In this document: one piece after another, positions 52,836-63,750 of the stretch
Position numbering within the stretch: position 1 is the stretch's first letter
Layout: each line of letters begins with the position of its first letter
DNA from: Rhizobiaceae bacterium
GTDB lineage: Bacteria; Pseudomonadota; Alphaproteobacteria; Rhizobiales; Rhizobiaceae
Assembly: GCA_017643025.1 (NCBI GenBank)
Contig: JAEPOG010000006.1
Location: 186,001 to 250,000 of the forward strand
Reading direction: 5' to 3'
Length of the DNA: 64,000 nucleotides
Position numbers and translations under genes: made by a program
Notes under the pieces: model-generated
What the model was told of the DNA's origin: nothing
The model's database searches: none
What the model saw: the letters and a program-made list of their open reading frames with translations, nothing else

Positions 52836-53576
52836 TCAATTCGCCGGCGTGATCTCGGCCAGCATTGCTTCGATCGCAGCCTTTGCGGCTTCAAGCCGTT
52901 CCGGCTGGCGCGCGCGAACAACCAGCTCGGTCCAGAAGCTGCCGTCGCGAAATTTCGGGTATGATCCGATGATCGTGTCGGGGTGCTCGCGCTGGATCGT
53001 GGTCAGCCGGTCGCCGATCACGCCTTCGCCGAACGGACAATGAACCGTCGCGCTGAGAAGCTTTGTTCCCGTTTTCAGCGTCGGCACGACATTGTCGAGC
53101 ATCGCCTGAAAGATCGCCGGGACACCGGCCATGACGTAGACATTGCCGATGTTGAACCCCGGAGCAAGCGAGATCGGATTGTCGATGTGCGTCGCGCCTT
53201 CCGGCATGCGGGTCATTCGCTTGCGCGCATCCGTGAATTCGATGCCACGCTTCGAATAATGAGCCTCCAGCATCGCGTAGGCGCGGGGCTCGTAGTCGCA
53301 TTTGACCCCGAAGGCCCGCGCTATCGCGTCGGCGGTGATGTCGTCATGGGTGGGGCCGATCCCGCCCGTGGTGAACACATATGTGTTTCTGCTGCGCAGC
53401 GCGTTGACCGCTTCGACGATTGCCGCTTCGTTGTCGAGAACGATGCGGACCTCGGCCAGATCGATGCCGACGGCTGTCATCATCTCTGCGAGGTGTCCGA
53501 TATTGCGGTCCTTCGTACGCCCCGACAGGATTTCGTCACCGATGACGACCATCGCTGCCGTGACCACGTCGCTCAT
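52836..53576 (-). CDS. CinA N-terminal (MoCF-binding) domain protein
   Basis: A 246-residue stand-alone molybdopterin-binding-like domain of the CinA/COG1058 family: VVIGDEILSGRTKDRNIGHL, TTGGIGPTHDDITADAIARA and FGEGVIGDRL. In full-length CinA this domain is fused to PncC and acts as an ADP-ribose pyrophosphatase; here PncC is a separate gene at 23550-24053. ATG 53576 has CGGAG 9 bases upstream. Confidence 0.9.
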   Translation of the reverse strand: MSDVVTAAMVVIGDEILSGRTKDRNIGHLAEMMTAVGIDLAEVRIVLDNEAAIVEAVNALRSRNTYVFTTGGIGPTHDDITADAIARAFGVKCDYEPRAYAMLEAHYSKRGIEFTDARKRMTRMPEGATHIDNPISLAPGFNIGNVYVMAGVPAIFQAMLDNVVPTLKTGTKLLSATVHCPFGEGVIGDRLTTIQREHPDTIIGSYPKFRDGSFWTELVVRARQPERLEAAKAAIEAMLAEITPAN

Positions 53577-53836
53577 TTGGAACTCCGTCTGGAAGGGTTC
53601 AGCGCAGATAACGCCAAGCAGGAAGAAGGGCAATGGCGGCCTAGGCCCGATTGTCTCCGGTTGCGCTGCGCTTTCGAGTTGACGGGGCGGTGGGTTCGGG
53701 CCATCGTTGGGCGGTTCCATGAAGCGCGCTTGTTAAGCCTCGGTCCATTTTTTGGCCCCTAGAATCTTGGACGAGCACGCCAGGTAGGGTATCGGAGCAG
53801 TGGGGATACCGTTCTGGGGATTCGGGTAGTGGGTTC

Positions 53837-54289
53837 ATGATTGCATCGTTGCTGGCCATCTGGCCGCCTTTGGCGCTCTTCGCAACGTCGGTGACTGTGG
53901 CAAGCCTGCCGGCGCCGATGTTCCTGCGGGCCGCCGCTGTCGCTGGCGTAGTGATCTTGATTTTCGACATTACCGCCAGGACCCGCGACTTCCGTCGTGT
54001 TGTCGGACGTCTGGCGCTCGATCCGTCACTGCTCGACCGCCACATCCTGCGTTACAAACCGTCGTGGTGCCAGCGAACGGTGCTCTACTGGGCTGCCGAC
54101 GAGGCGCTTGGCCGTGAGAGCAGGCTCCATGTCGGGCGGCAATTCAGGAACATGGGCTATCGCTGGTTCCACTTCTTTCCCGATCGCACCTTCACGCGCG
54201 ACTGCCCCTTCCTGAAGCCGAAGTTCTGGCGCAGCCTGGTCGGCGGAACGCCGGAAATCAGGCAGGGATTTCGCGACCCTGCCGAATAG
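53837..54289 (+). CDS. Hypothetical membrane-anchored protein
   Basis: A 150-residue protein with two closely spaced N-terminal hydrophobic helices (about residues 2-22 and 27-45, LRAAAVAGVVILIFDITA) and a basic, tryptophan-rich cytoplasmic or periplasmic domain (KPSWCQRTVLYWAADEALGR; FHFFPDRTFTRDCPFLKPKF). No family recognised. It precedes the hydrolase gene by 48 bp and may be co-transcribed. Confidence 0.6.
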   Translation: MIASLLAIWPPLALFATSVTVASLPAPMFLRAAAVAGVVILIFDITARTRDFRRVVGRLALDPSLLDRHILRYKPSWCQRTVLYWAADEALGRESRLHVGRQFRNMGYRWFHFFPDRTFTRDCPFLKPKFWRSLVGGTPEIRQGFRDPAE

Positions 54290-54337
54290 AAGCCCGAGGC
54301 TGCGCCAGCCGGACAACCGCACCGAGGCGCAGTTTCG

Positions 54338-55309
54338 ATGACGCTAACGGGTCTTCTCACCTCACTAATCCTGCTGCTGGTGGTCGCGGTTGCGGCCGTG
54401 GCCGGCTATTACGCGTTCATAACATGGCGGTTTGCGCGACGGGCTGAGCTCCTGGTGCCGCCGCCGGGCCGCTTCGCCGAGATCGATGGCAATCGCATTC
54501 ATATCGTCGAGCGCGGCCAGGGCAGGCCGATCCTGTTCGTCCATGGGTTGGGCGGCACACAGTTCCATTTCACATACCCGCTGTTTTCCCGGCTTGAGAG
54601 CGATTTCCGCCTGATTGCGATGGACCGGCCCGGTTCCGGTTATTCGACACGACGGCGCGGCGGCCCGGAAACGCCGGCCGAACATGCCGCCTTCATCGCG
54701 CGCCTTATCGACGAACTGGATCTGGAAAAGCCGCTTGTGGTCGGCCATTCGCTCGGCGGCGCAATTGCGCTCGCGCTGGCCATCGATTACCCCGACAAAC
54801 TATCGGGGCTGGCGCTGATTGCGCCTCTGACCCGGCACATACGTAACCTGTCGCCTGAGTTCGCCGGGCTTTACATCCGCTCTCCGCTGCTGCGCTGGCT
54901 GATTGCCTACACGGTCTCCACGCCCAACGCGATCAAGCTCGCTCCGAAGACCCTCGAATATGTCTATGGCCCGCAGCAGCCGCCGGCCGACAACGCGATC
55001 GCCGGCGGAGCGCTGTCGCTGCTTCGGCCGAGCCATTTCTACGCCACTTCGACAGACTTCGTTGCGGTCGAAAAGACCATGCCTGAGCAGGAGACCCGAT
55101 ACGGGGAGTTGGCGCTGCCCGTCGGCGTGTTCTTCGGCACTGCGGACAGGGTGGTGAATTTCGAGCAGAATGGTTCATGGCTGCAAGGCCGCATAGCCGG
55201 TCTCGAACTGGAGGCGCTCGAAGGCGTCGGCCACATGCCACATTATGCCGAAGGCGACAAAGCCGAGGCGTTCATCCGGCGCATGGCCACCAAGGCCTTC
55301 GGCGCTTGA
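54338..55309 (+). CDS. Membrane-anchored alpha/beta hydrolase
   Basis: A 323-residue hydrolase with an N-terminal TM helix (about 5-30) and a canonical alpha/beta fold: ILFVHGLGGTQFHFTYPLF, nucleophile elbow VVGHSLGGAIALALA, Asp in FFGTADRVVNF, His in LEGVGHMPHYAE. Substrate unknown. It is the last protein gene before tRNA-Leu. Confidence 0.87.
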   Translation: MTLTGLLTSLILLLVVAVAAVAGYYAFITWRFARRAELLVPPPGRFAEIDGNRIHIVERGQGRPILFVHGLGGTQFHFTYPLFSRLESDFRLIAMDRPGSGYSTRRRGGPETPAEHAAFIARLIDELDLEKPLVVGHSLGGAIALALAIDYPDKLSGLALIAPLTRHIRNLSPEFAGLYIRSPLLRWLIAYTVSTPNAIKLAPKTLEYVYGPQQPPADNAIAGGALSLLRPSHFYATSTDFVAVEKTMPEQETRYGELALPVGVFFGTADRVVNFEQNGSWLQGRIAGLELEALEGVGHMPHYAEGDKAEAFIRRMATKAFGA

Positions 55310-55344
55310 TCGCGGCAGTCGGCTCCCGTAACGCTTCTCGCCGT

Positions 55345-55431
55345 GCCCCCTTGGCGGAACTGGTAGACGCAAGGGACTTAAAATCCCTCGGCCTTTCGGC
55401 CGTGCCGGTTCGATTCCGGCAGGGGGCACCA
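55345..55431 (+). tRNA. tRNA-Leu (anticodon UAA)
   Basis: An 87-base class II tRNA. Acceptor GCCCCCT pairs with AGGGGGC, and CCA is encoded. The anticodon stem AGGGA/TCCCT closes the loop CTTAAAA, giving anticodon TAA (55379-55381), which reads UUA and UUG. The long variable arm (GGCC-TTTC-GGCC region) and T-arm (GCCGG-TTCGATT-CCGGC) are normal. No integrase or attachment-site duplication is adjacent. Confidence 0.97.
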
Positions 55432-55518
55432 GAAATATCGTGTCATCCGGCAGCCTTGTTGCCTTCGCCCGCACCCGGTACTGATTAGCCGATTGTATTG
55501 GCAGCGCATTAGGTTCGG

Positions 55519-57371
55519 GTGCCCGGTTTGACGACGCGTTCCCTCCGACGCCGCATGGTATGGGCGGCATTGCTCTTCGCGGGCGTCGCCCTGTTCATCG
55601 CCGCCTATGGCAACTCCTTCGCCACCGGCATCTATCTTGATCAGGCCTCGGCGCGCGGCGCAGCGACGCTGCGGCTGGCGACGGCGGCGCTGCGCGGTCA
55701 TCTCAACCGCTACGAGGCGCTGCCGCAACTGATCGCCGACCACGCCGACATCAAGATGCTGGTTGAGAACCCGCACGACGAGCGCCTGCGCGACTGGGCC
55801 AACGACTACCTCAAGGAGGTGAATGCGCTCCTGGAATCGTCCGACATCTATGTGATGATGCCCAACGGCGACACGATCGTGGCCAGCAACCATGACGGGC
55901 CGGCTAGTTTCGTCGGCGAAAACTTCAACTACAGGCCCTATTTCCAGGAGGCGATGGCGGGTGGCCCGGGGCGTTTCTTTGCCCTCGGCACGACGTCGCT
56001 GAAACGCGGCTACTACTTTTCCGCGCCGATCCTGGTGGAGGGCGGCATTCGCGGCGTTGTGGTCTTCAAGGTCGATATCGACGCCATCGAGAAATCGTGG
56101 ACGGCCAGCGACCACGAGATCATCGTCACCGACCCCGAGGGCATAATCTTCATGAGCGGCCGCGCCGAATGGCGCTATGCCGCGCTGCAGCCGCTGACGC
56201 CGGATCGCCTCGCCAGGACGGCGGCGTCGCGGCGGTATGCTATCGCAACGTTGCGCGAATTGCCGGTCGAGCGCGGCGCTTTCGGCGACCGGCACGAGCT
56301 GATGACAATTTCGGGCGCGGGGCAGGCCAAGGAATATCTGGCGCTGGCAGAATCGATGCCAGAGGCCGGATGGACCGTAACGGTACTTCTCGATACCGCT
56401 TCCGCTCATGCCCAGGCGCTGACCAGTGTCGCGGCGGTCCTGCTGCTGATGGGCCTTGCCGCACTTGCGCTCGCCGTGCTCGTTCAGCGCCGTGCGCGCC
56501 TGCGTGAGCGCATGGACATGCAGCGTCAGAGCCAGCAACAGCTCGAACATCGAGTGGAAGAGCGAACAGCCGAGCTTGCCGACGCCAACCGGCAGTTGGC
56601 CGAAGAGGTTGCCGAGCGGCGTGCGACGGAGGCGCGGCTGCGCAAGACCCAGGCCGATCTCCTGCAGGCCGGCAAGCTCGCCGCCCTCGGCCAGATGTCG
56701 GCCGCCCTGTCGCATGAGTTCAACCAGCCGCTCAGCGCCGTGAAAGCCTATGCCGATAACGCCGCCATCCTGATCGAAAGCAACCGGACGGAGGAAGCGC
56801 GCGACAACGTCTCGCGCATTTCGGGCCTCATCGACAGGATGGCGTCGATTAGCCGGCATCTGCGCAACTTTGCCCGCAAGCCGAACCAGAAGCTCGGCCC
56901 CGTACTGGTCACCGATGTTATCGCGGACGCGCTCGAGATCGTCGGGTGGCGGCTGAAGGCCGCGGACGCTACCGTCACCGTCGATATCGATCCGCAGAAC
57001 CTGACTGTGCACGCCGGTTCGGTCCGCCTGCAGCAGGTTCTGGTCAACCTGATTTCCAACGCCGTGGACGCGACCGAGGGCGGCTGCGAGCGGACGATCG
57101 AAATCGTCGGGCGCGGTACGGGCAGGAAGGTTTCAATCGCGGTGCGCGACCGCGGTCCCGGCGTGCCCGACGCCATTCGCCAGCGCATTTTCGATCCGTT
57201 CTTCACGACGCGAGGGGTCGGCAAGGGATTGGGTCTCGGACTGTCGATTTCATATAATATTATCAAAGATTTCGGCGGCGATCTTCATGTCAATGACAGG
57301 ACTGGCAGCGGCGCCGAATTCCTGATCGAGCTGCGCGCAGCAGAGATGCCGGCGCTTGAGGTCGCGGAGTG

Positions 57372-57372
<1 letters not shown>
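55519..57372 (+). CDS. dctB: C4-dicarboxylate sensor kinase DctB
   Basis: A 617-residue membrane histidine kinase: TM helix (about 12-32), double-PAS (dCache/PDC) periplasmic sensor (about 40-290, with GENFNYRPYFQEAMAG and YYFSAPILVEG), second TM (about 298-320), coiled coil (about 330-385), then H-box ALSHEFNQPLSAVKAYADN with His399, N-box NLISNAVDATEGG and G-boxes DRGPGVPDA, GKGLGLGLSI. Senses succinate, fumarate or malate in homologues. Start GTG 55519 or TTG 55528. Upstream of dctD with TGATG coupling. Confidence 0.93.
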
Positions 57373-58712
<1,340 letters not shown>

Positions 58713-58927
58713 GGATCAGCGCATCGCGCGCGACCCCTACTGCGCCAAGTCGGAATTTGTCACTAAAAGGGAACATCGGAATGCGTGGATGTAACCAAAT
58801 CCACCCATTCAGGGCGCGCCGGACGAAAATGCCGCACCCGCTTCGCACATAGCTGTTGCGATGACAGCGGGGACATCGTCCCGTTTACGCCTGCGACCTG
58901 ATCGCACAAGACATGTGGAGGAAAATC
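58713..58927 (+). promoter_or_regulatory. dctP upstream region
   Basis: 215-bp interval between dctD and the TRAP genes, the expected site of a DctD/sigma-54-dependent promoter. The best -24/-12 candidate is CCGCAC-CCGCT-TCGCA (58832-58847), which keeps the right spacing and the -12 GC but has CG instead of GG at -24. A small GGGAC-ATC-GTCCC hairpin lies at about 58872-58884. Not a confident promoter call. Confidence 0.3.
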
Positions 58928-59926
58928 ATGAAAAAGATCGGACTCATGCTCGCGGCGGCGGGCGTGATGGCAATCGGCTCGTCGGCCGCCTATGCGCAGT
59001 GCGACGACGGCGAGATGGTCATCAAGTTCAGCCACGTGGTGGCCGAGAAGGGTCATCCGAAGGGCGAGGCGGCCGTGCTGTTCGCCAATCGCGTCAACGA
59101 GGAAATGAACGGCACCGCCTGCATGGAGGTGTATCCGAACACGACGCTTTATGATGACGACAAGGTGATGGAAGCGCTGCTTCTCGGCGACGTCCAGATC
59201 GCCGCGCCGTCCCTGTCGAAGTTCGAGGCCTACACGCTCAAATACCGGGTCTTCGACCTGCCTTTCCTGTTCTCGAGCCTCGACGCGGTGAGCGCGTTTA
59301 ACCAGTCGGACACCGGCAAGGGCCTGCTGAGCGTCATGGAAGACGAGGGGTACACCGGCCTCGGCTACTGGCTTTCCGGCCTGAAGCAGTTCTCGGCCAA
59401 CAAGCCGCTGAATGTCCCGTCGGACGCCAACGGGCTGAAGTTCCGCATCCAGACCTCGGACGTTGCCGATGCGATGATCCAGGCGATCGGCGGCTCGGCC
59501 CAGAAGCTGGCCTTCTCCGAGGTCTACGGCGCGCTGCAGACCGGCGTCGTCGACGGTCAGGAGAACTCCTGGTGCAACATCTACACCCAGAAGTTCTTCG
59601 AGGTTCAGGACGGCATCAGCGAGACGAACCACCAGGTGCTCGCCTATCTGCTCGTCACCTCGACCGAGTGGCTCGAAGGTCTTGACGCCGCTGTGCGCGA
59701 CCAGTTCCTGACCATCGCCAGCGAGGTCACCATCGCGGCAAATGCCGACGTGGCCAACAAGGAAGCGGCCTGCCGCCAGAACATCCTCGACGCCGGCGGC
59801 GAGATCCGCGAACTGACGCCCGAGCAGCGCTCGGAGTGGGTTTCGACCATGAAGCCGGTCTGGGATCAGTTCCAGAACGACATCGGCAAGGATGTTATCG
59901 ACGCAGCGGTTGCCGCCGGGTCGTAA
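58928..59926 (+). CDS. dctP: TRAP transporter substrate-binding protein DctP
   Basis: Periplasmic ligand-binding protein of 332 residues. Signal peptide 1-23 (AYAQ), mature protein beginning CDDGEMVIKFSHVVAEKG. DctP family landmarks are GLKFRIQTSDVADAMIQAIG with the carboxylate-binding Arg, and YGALQTGVVDGQENSW. Predicted ligand C4-dicarboxylates, supported by dctBD next door. ATG 58928 follows GGAGGA. Confidence 0.94.
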   Translation: MKKIGLMLAAAGVMAIGSSAAYAQCDDGEMVIKFSHVVAEKGHPKGEAAVLFANRVNEEMNGTACMEVYPNTTLYDDDKVMEALLLGDVQIAAPSLSKFEAYTLKYRVFDLPFLFSSLDAVSAFNQSDTGKGLLSVMEDEGYTGLGYWLSGLKQFSANKPLNVPSDANGLKFRIQTSDVADAMIQAIGGSAQKLAFSEVYGALQTGVVDGQENSWCNIYTQKFFEVQDGISETNHQVLAYLLVTSTEWLEGLDAAVRDQFLTIASEVTIAANADVANKEAACRQNILDAGGEIRELTPEQRSEWVSTMKPVWDQFQNDIGKDVIDAAVAAGS

Positions 59927-59941
59927 CGGCATGACATGAGC

Positions 59942-59969
59942 CGCGCCCGCCTCTATTCTGGCGGGCGCG
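59942..59969 (+). promoter_or_regulatory. Intercistronic stem-loop dctP-dctQ
   Basis: A perfect 10-bp stem CGCGCCCGCC/GGCGGGCGCG with an 8-base loop, 16 bp after the dctP stop and without a T-tract. Such structures between the binding-protein gene and the permease genes usually stabilise the upstream mRNA and lower read-through, giving excess DctP. Confidence 0.6.
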
Positions 59970-60032
59970 TGCTTGCGCGCCTGGCGCAATACGAAAACAA
60001 TAGGCCGGGCGCGCGTTTTCGGGGAGGATCAC

Positions 60033-60725
60033 GTGGAACTGCTGTGGCCGACGCTTGCGCTGGTCGCGCTGGTGGTGGTGTTGTTCGCCGCGGAGCGGCG
60101 CTGGCCGGATTTCGTGAACCGGCTTGAGGAAAACATCCTCGCAACGCTACTCGCGATCATCACCTTCGTATCATTCACCCAGGTCATCGCTCGCTACGGG
60201 TTCAACACTGGCTGGAGTGGCGCGCTGGAATTCACGCGCATCATGTTCGCCTGGCTGATCCTGTTTGGCATGAGCTATGGCATCAAGCATGGCGTGCATC
60301 TCGGCGTTGACGCCTTCGTGCGTCTGCTGCCCAAGCCGCTGTTTCGCCTCAGCGCGCTTTTCGCCGCGTTCTGCGTCTTCATATATGCGTTCCTGCTGCT
60401 CCATGCCGGCTGGCTTGCGCTGCTGGGCGTCGATACCTCGACCAACTGGCGCCAGACCGGCGCGATCGGCTACTGGACCTTCATGTTCGACCGGGGCACC
60501 GGCCTCGACGACCTGAAATTCCCGGTCTGGATGCAGCAGGCGTTCGGCCTGCAGGACCGCGTGCACCGCTGGGTCGCCTACATCATGCTGCCGGTCGGGC
60601 TGGCCTTGCTGGCCTATCGCGGTCTTGAAGGGTTCATCGCGATTGCCCGCGGCGACAGGGAAATGCTGATCGCCAGCCATGAGGCCGAAGACCTGGTGTC
60701 GGAAGCCAAGAAATCGGTGGAATAG
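60033..60725 (+). CDS. dctQ: TRAP transporter small permease DctQ, GTG start
   Basis: A 230-residue, four-helix membrane subunit (FVSFTQVIARYGFNTG, EFTRIMFAWLILFGMSYGIK, GVHLGVDAFVRLLPKPLF). It is longer than typical DctQ (about 170 aa), with an N-terminal helix and an extra segment near residues 150-185. GTG 60033 with GGGGAGGA 6 bases upstream is preferred. Confidence 0.9.
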   Translation: MELLWPTLALVALVVVLFAAERRWPDFVNRLEENILATLLAIITFVSFTQVIARYGFNTGWSGALEFTRIMFAWLILFGMSYGIKHGVHLGVDAFVRLLPKPLFRLSALFAAFCVFIYAFLLLHAGWLALLGVDTSTNWRQTGAIGYWTFMFDRGTGLDDLKFPVWMQQAFGLQDRVHRWVAYIMLPVGLALLAYRGLEGFIAIARGDREMLIASHEAEDLVSEAKKSVE

Positions 60726-60734
60726 GGGCCGGCG

Positions 60735-62354
60735 ATGGAATCCGTCATCCTCTTCCTGCTGGTCCTGCTGCTGTTGTTCCTCGGCGCGCCGGTGGCGATA
60801 TCGCTTGGCCTGTCGTCGCTGATCATCATCGTCTTCTTCTCCAGCGACTCCGTGTCGTCTGTCGCGCTGCAGCTCTTCACGGCCTCGCAGAACTACACGC
60901 TGCTCGCCATTCCGTTCTTCATCCTTGCTTCGGCCTTCATGTCGACGGGCGGCGTGGCGCGGCGCATCATCCGTTTCGCCATTGCAGCCGTAGGCCATTT
61001 CCGCGGCGGTCTCGCCATGGCGTCGGTGCTCGCCTGCATGATGTTTGCTGCATTGTCGGGTTCATCGCCCGCCACCGTCGTCGCCATCGGCACCATCGCC
61101 ATCGCCGGCATGCGGCAGGTCGGCTACAGCAAGGAGTTTGCCGCCGGCATCATCGCCAATGCCGGCACGCTCGGTATCCTCATCCCGCCGTCGATCGTCA
61201 TGGTCGTCTATGCGGCCGCCACCAACGTGTCTGTCGGGCGCATGTTCCTCGCCGGCGTCATCCCGGGCATCGTCGCCGGGCTGATGCTGATGATCGCGAT
61301 CTATGTCGCGGCCCGCTGGCGCAACCTGCCCGCCGAGCCGTGGAAGGGCATCGGCGAGATCCTGGAAGGCGGCAAGCAGTCCGGCTGGGGCCTGTTCCTG
61401 ATCATCATCATCATCGGCGGCATTTATGGCGGCGTGTTCACGCCCACCGAGGCGGCGGCTGTCGCCGCCGTCTACGCCTTCTTCGTGGCGCTCTTCGTCT
61501 ATCGCGACATCGGCCCGATGAAGGGCATTCGCTGGATTGCCGAATCCGACGGCACGGGCGCCCGCATCGGCTTCTCCGGCACGGTCTATGGCGTGGCGTT
61601 CTTTTTCGTCTGGATGATCCTGACCTTCTTCATCACTGACGACTGGGAAGGCGTCACGTTGTCGGGCCGCGCGTTGACCGGTCTCGGCATCTCGCTGGTG
61701 CTGACGGTTGCCTACATAGTCTGGCGCGACCCGGAATCGAGCCTGTCCAACGTCCCTGGATACCTCGTCCGCGGGCTGCCGGTGTGGGGCCGCAATCTAG
61801 CCCTGATGGGGCGCAATTTCCTGCCGGCCTTCTTCAACGACGAAACGCGCAAGGTGATGGTCGATGCCTCTCGCACGACCGTCATGCTGATGTTCATCAT
61901 CGTCAACGCGCTGCTGTTCGCGCACATTCTGTCTGCCGAGCGCATCCCGCAGGCGATCACAAGCGTCATGCTCGACGCCGGCTTCAACTGGTTCACCTTC
62001 CTGATCGCGGTCAACCTGCTGCTGCTTCTTGGCGGTCAGTTCATGGAGCCGTCCGGCCTGCTATTGATCGTGGCGCCGGTGGTTTTCCCGATCGCCATGG
62101 AACTCGGCATCGACCCGATCCACCTTGGCATCATTATGGTCGTGAACATGGAAATCGGCATGATTACGCCGCCGATCGGGCTCAACCTGTTTGTCACGTC
62201 GGGCATCACCGGAATGAGCCTGATTCAGGTCGTGCGCGCGGCGCTGCCTTTCGTCGGCGTGCTGTTCCTGTTTCTGATCCTGGTGACCTACGCGCCGTTC
62301 CTGTCGACCTGGCTGCCCTACACGCTCATGGGACCGGAGATCGTCACGCGGTAG
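60735..62354 (+). CDS. dctM: TRAP transporter large permease DctM
   Basis: A 539-residue membrane transporter subunit. Core DctM motifs: ALSGSSPATVVAIGTI, GYSKEFAAGIIANAGTLGIL, FTPTEAAAVAAVYAF, and GMITPPIGLNLFV near the C-terminus. It is about 110 residues longer than standard DctM because of an insertion at about residues 257-372 with extra hydrophobic segments. Stop abuts the M24 stop at TAG/CTA (62354/62355). Confidence 0.93.
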   Translation: MESVILFLLVLLLLFLGAPVAISLGLSSLIIIVFFSSDSVSSVALQLFTASQNYTLLAIPFFILASAFMSTGGVARRIIRFAIAAVGHFRGGLAMASVLACMMFAALSGSSPATVVAIGTIAIAGMRQVGYSKEFAAGIIANAGTLGILIPPSIVMVVYAAATNVSVGRMFLAGVIPGIVAGLMLMIAIYVAARWRNLPAEPWKGIGEILEGGKQSGWGLFLIIIIIGGIYGGVFTPTEAAAVAAVYAFFVALFVYRDIGPMKGIRWIAESDGTGARIGFSGTVYGVAFFFVWMILTFFITDDWEGVTLSGRALTGLGISLVLTVAYIVWRDPESSLSNVPGYLVRGLPVWGRNLALMGRNFLPAFFNDETRKVMVDASRTTVMLMFIIVNALLFAHILSAERIPQAITSVMLDAGFNWFTFLIAVNLLLLLGGQFMEPSGLLLIVAPVVFPIAMELGIDPIHLGIIMVVNMEIGMITPPIGLNLFVTSGITGMSLIQVVRAALPFVGVLFLFLILVTYAPFLSTWLPYTLMGPEIVTR

Positions 62355-63749
62355 CTACCGCGCCACCGCCATCGCCATGCTCCTCGCCAGCCAGAACGGC
62401 GGCAGGAAGGCAGGGATGTTGGAGAATGGCAGCACTTCCGGCTTCAGCTCGATGCCGAGCACCTCGGTCATGAAGGCGCGGCGTCGTTCGATGCGGTTCC
62501 ACGCCTCGGGGTAACGCGCCGCGATCTCCTCGCGCAGCGCCTCGTCGGCGAGCGCGATGCCATCCTCGATATTGGTGGTGAAATAGGGCGGCCCGGCCGC
62601 CGGGATAACATCGACCTGAACAGTCATGCCGGACCGCATCGGCATCCCGGAGCCAGAAAAAACCGGCGAGTGCATCCATTCTTCGATGTGGATCAGGTGC
62701 CCGGGATTGAGCGAAACGCCGAAGAACGGATCGCCGATAACGTCATGCACGGCTTTCCACAGCGCGCCGCCGGGGACGCCGATGCCGATCGTTTCGTACC
62801 AGCCGACGATCGCCGTGAAATAGGGCGCGACCAGCCGCTCGACATAGTCGCTGATGTCGCCCGGCAGCTCGGCTGCATCCTCCACCAAGAAGCCGGCGCG
62901 GGCATTGAGCGCGCCGTGGACGCCGTAGGCCATCGTCACCGGGTCGCCGCGGGCAATCTCCCTCATGCCGGGCGACGGCAGGCCGTAGAAGGCGCGCGGA
63001 CCCGCCGTCAGCATCGGGTGGCACGAATGCGGCAGGCCGTTCATCCTCATCAACCGCGCCGACTGCAGCTCAGTCATGCCCGGTTCGATGTTTTCGAGCA
63101 CGTTGCGCAGGCCCTGCGAGGTGAAGGTCGCCGCGAATTCGAACAGAGCCAGCTGGTCGGCATCGTTGTCGGCGCGCAGGCCATCGGCCGGCGACATGAG
63201 GATGTCTGCCGCGTTGACGATGCTCCCGCCCGAACCGACGAGTTGGCGCAGCGTGTCGGCCACGAAGGACGGCAGGTCGAGCGCGTCCACGCCAAGCCCG
63301 TGATCGCCCAGACCGAAAGGCTTCCAGCCGATGGCGCCGAGCCTCTGTCCGCTGCCGATGCCGGCTTCGGCGAGCAGGTCGGCGAGCGCGGGCGACTTGC
63401 CACGCGGCTGCGCCGGCAGGCTGAAGCTCTGGTAGAGAACGCGCTCATACGGCCCGCCGACGATCTCGGCGTAGCCCCATCCTTCATTGCCGACCAGAAG
63501 CTGCGGCGTACGCTCCGGCATCAGCACCAGCAGCGTTTCCTCGAAACGAGGGTCGTAGCCGCTAAGGTACGCGACATTGGCGGCGTGCTCGCGGTCGCCA
63601 TAGACGACCAGCCCGTCGAGCCCGATCGCCTTTGCACAAGCCAGCGCGGCCGCGATGCGCGCCTCGTAGGTGCTGCGCGGAATGACCGGCATCACGGTCG
63701 GCTCGCCGAATTCGGGCAGGCTCACCTGCCGGAGTTCGACGCGCCGCAT
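62355..63749 (-). CDS. M24 (creatinase/aminopeptidase P fold) protein, ligands degenerate
   Basis: A 464-residue protein with a creatinase N-terminal domain (about 20-200) and an M24 pita-bread domain. Active M24 enzymes use two Asp, one His and two Glu. Here the Asp-containing segment reads MAYGVHGALNARAG, with both Asp positions replaced. The His-motif GHLIHIEEWMHSP is kept, one Glu appears as Asp (VQVDVIP) and the last Glu (NIEDGIAL) is retained. It may be inactive as an aminopeptidase. Starts 1 bp after the trkH stop, so probably co-transcribed with it. Confidence 0.8.
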   Translation of the reverse strand: MRRVELRQVSLPEFGEPTVMPVIPRSTYEARIAAALACAKAIGLDGLVVYGDREHAANVAYLSGYDPRFEETLLVLMPERTPQLLVGNEGWGYAEIVGGPYERVLYQSFSLPAQPRGKSPALADLLAEAGIGSGQRLGAIGWKPFGLGDHGLGVDALDLPSFVADTLRQLVGSGGSIVNAADILMSPADGLRADNDADQLALFEFAATFTSQGLRNVLENIEPGMTELQSARLMRMNGLPHSCHPMLTAGPRAFYGLPSPGMREIARGDPVTMAYGVHGALNARAGFLVEDAAELPGDISDYVERLVAPYFTAIVGWYETIGIGVPGGALWKAVHDVIGDPFFGVSLNPGHLIHIEEWMHSPVFSGSGMPMRSGMTVQVDVIPAAGPPYFTTNIEDGIALADEALREEIAARYPEAWNRIERRRAFMTEVLGIELKPEVLPFSNIPAFLPPFWLARSMAMAVAR

Positions 63750-63750
63750 C

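Noticed and set aside
55345-55431. tRNA-Leu as integration site of a mobile element
   Set aside because: No integrase, no direct repeat of the tRNA 3' end, and no composition change in the flanking genes.
58832-58847. Definite sigma-54 promoter of dctP
   Set aside because: Spacing fits but the near-invariant GG at -24 is CG, so it is kept only as a weak candidate.
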